Positions 43,716-44,833 of a stretch of DNA of 44,833 nt are shown piece by piece. The stretch is from NCBI GenBank assembly GCA_002435705.1, contig DIVA01000086.1:1-44833 (forward strand), given 5' to 3'. Position numbers and translations under genes: made by a program. This DNA is from Bacteriovoracaceae bacterium UBA6144 (GTDB taxonomy: Bacteria > Bdellovibrionota > Bacteriovoracia > Bacteriovoracales > Bacteriovoracaceae). The first letter of the stretch is position 1. Every line of letters starts with the position of its first letter. The notes below the pieces were generated by a model, which saw nothing but the letters and a program-made list of their open reading frames with translations, made no database searches and was not told the DNA's origin.

Positions 43716-44510
43716 GTGAAATACATCATTTTATCCATTCTTCTTTGCTCATCCGTCTTGGCGTCAGCGCCAATAGTTAAAGATATCAGTTCCCAGTCAT
43801 TTCAAGTTCACGTGCGACCTCAGGTGATGAGCATTCAAAGTGATATCCAAAACGTGTTTGAGAGTTTTCCGGGTTACCCGAGTACTGTTTTTAAAAATCA
43901 GGAAACAGTCGATCGCTTAATTTTGCTCACAGATAAACTTCAAGGACTCTGTCCTAATCGCCTAACTAAGAGTTGTGTGTCTCAACTCAATCTGATCATT
44001 GAAAATCTGCGCATCCTCGAGCGCAACTGGCTGAGCTTTGAGACCTCAGCAGAGTTCAATGCCGACGCCACCATCGGTGGCATCTCTGGACGTCACCGCT
44101 GGCTCACGCTGAATGAAGTGGCGATGGAGCTAAAAAATAAACTTGAAGTTGAGACCATGGCGATTGGAGCCGAAAGACCCTACAACCCAGGCAGTACCTG
44201 GGATGTACGAAAATCCATTCAGACCATCGAGAATATGCAGGACCTCATGGTGATTGATTTTATTCCCGGGCGTCTGCAGGAAGATTTTCGTCAGGCCTGG
44301 ATGAATTTTTTTAGACCTCTCTACAAGCGCACGATCCTGCTCGGCCAGCGAACATATGTTTCAGAGAATCTTACGAAACTCAATTTTTACTGGAACGTGC
44401 TGAACATGAAACTCACCAAGCGCCTGCGCCGAACGCCTGAAGGCATGCTCGGTCCCTTGAATGCCATTCAGAATCGCTGGAATCAGATCCTGAGGGTTTA
44501 TTTTGGGTAG
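43716..44510 (+). CDS. Secreted protein of unknown family
   Basis: Signal peptide about residues 1-18 (KYIILSILLCSSVLASA). The mature part (about 246 residues) is helical with a pair of Cys (LCPNRLTKSCVSQL) that could form a disulfide. It starts with GTG; AGAAAGA upstream is a poor ribosome site. A TTGACT at 43691 might be a -35, but no -10 fits it. Function unknown; a periplasmic or exported role is inferred from the signal. Confidence 0.78.
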   Translation: MKYIILSILLCSSVLASAPIVKDISSQSFQVHVRPQVMSIQSDIQNVFESFPGYPSTVFKNQETVDRLILLTDKLQGLCPNRLTKSCVSQLNLIIENLRILERNWLSFETSAEFNADATIGGISGRHRWLTLNEVAMELKNKLEVETMAIGAERPYNPGSTWDVRKSIQTIENMQDLMVIDFIPGRLQEDFRQAWMNFFRPLYKRTILLGQRTYVSENLTKLNFYWNVLNMKLTKRLRRTPEGMLGPLNAIQNRWNQILRVYFG

Positions 44511-44833
44511 AGAGCCGTTTCAAACCTGAACTATCCATCCTCACTAGCTTATAAAACTTCATCAATTCAACTGTTTAATAACTGCCTGAGTTGTGTGTTG
44601 GTGAAAAACGATATTCTAAAATAAACTTAAACACTTACGCTACTATCAGATCGCAGCAATCCCAATTTCAATCAAGTGTCGCTTCAAGTTTGTCTCTCAC
44701 TTCTGTTGTTGCACTCATTTAACAATCACAATTCATTTGTGAAACATGAGCCAACAACACACAAGTCAGGCAGTTACAACTGTTTAAATGTAAATCCTTA
44801 TGACAAGACCATAGTTGAGTAATTTCTCAACCT
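44511..44833. other. Non-coding AT-rich right end of the window
   Basis: No ORF or RNA gene is seen here. The MITE-like element fills 44568-44787. At the very end GTTGAG-taattt-CTCAAC (44814-44831) is a small inverted repeat of unknown use. Confidence 0.6.
44568..44787. mobile_element. MITE-like element with 22-bp terminal inverted repeats and 11-bp target duplication
   Basis: Left end TAACTGCCTGA then G then TTGTGTGTTG (44579-44600). The right end (44751-44776) is its complement with one mismatch over 22 bp. The 11-bp CAACTGTTTAA stands immediately outside each end (44568-44578 and 44777-44787), as a target-site duplication would. The 198-bp inside has no ORF but holds nested inverted arms: AAACTT..ACACTT (44623-44636) against AAGTGT..AAGTTT (44674-44691). 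It therefore looks like a non-autonomous transposon that can fold into a long hairpin. The parent transposase family is not identified. Confidence 0.7.

Noticed and set aside
44579..44776. Integron attC site or retron RNA at the inverted repeats
   Set aside because: The spacing (198 bp) is longer than normal attC sites, no integrase or cassette ORFs are seen, and neither model predicts an 11-bp direct repeat at both ends. A reverse transcriptase beyond the window cannot be excluded, so the retron idea is only set aside.

Overview
The window is chromosomal DNA from a Gram-negative bacterium, most likely of the former Deltaproteobacteria and possibly a Bdellovibrionota/Bacteriovoracales-type lineage. 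The pointers are a complete type II secretion (T2SS) operon that includes GspN, an ihfA-merR pair behind infC-rpmI-rplT, a DUF6178-like protein, a eukaryote-like IleRS, and many secreted proteins with no recognisable family. This placement is inference from gene content. No phage, CRISPR array, rRNA or tRNA was seen. One small transposon-like element (a MITE candidate) lies at the right end.

Layout. 1-926 (-): 5' part of an acyl-CoA dehydrogenase gene that runs off the left edge. 1080-15041 (+): gspC-D-E-F-G-H-I-J-K, then a separate promoter and gspL-M-N; ispA follows in the same run. 15898-18122 (-): infC, rpmI, rplT, terminator, ihfA, merR. 18217-23093 (-): small membrane protein, Na/Pi-cotransporter homologue, CBS-less GMP reductase/IMP dehydrogenase, plsB. 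23196-29557 (+): heme operon hemA, hemCD fusion, hemL, a histidine kinase, a response regulator, hemE. 29560-31274 (-): CpaF-like ATPase and an unknown helical protein. 31347-32196 (+): two overlapping unknown genes. 32190-33890 (-): DUF6178-like protein. 33962-34603 (+): HAD phosphatase. 34607-37042 (-): secreted protein and lipoprotein. 37155-37523 (+): a promoter, a structured leader and a 56-residue basic protein. 37520-39925 (-): FecR-domain protein, maf, small secreted protein. 39999-43124 (+): ileS. 43186-44510 (+): two unknown genes, the second secreted. 44511-44833: non-coding, holding a 198-bp element with terminal inverted repeats and an 11-bp direct repeat at each end.

How the genes work together. 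The T2SS genes supply the secretin, the ATPase, the platform and all five pseudopilins for moving folded proteins across the outer membrane. The heme operon takes glutamyl-tRNA to coproporphyrinogen III (HemB is not here) and carries its own two-component system, an unusual arrangement. The translation block includes an infC that appears to start at a rare AUA codon. Gene packing is tight, with many ATGA or GTGA overlaps. Several genes lack a Shine-Dalgarno sequence but have a -10-like hexamer 6-8 nt before the start codon, which suggests leaderless mRNAs.

Most promising leads: the MITE-like element at 44579-44776, the two-component system inside the heme operon, the structured leader and small protein at 37155-37523, the Ala-Gln-Ala-Gly tandem repeats in GspJ and GspK, and the palindromic triple repeat at the HemC-HemD junction.
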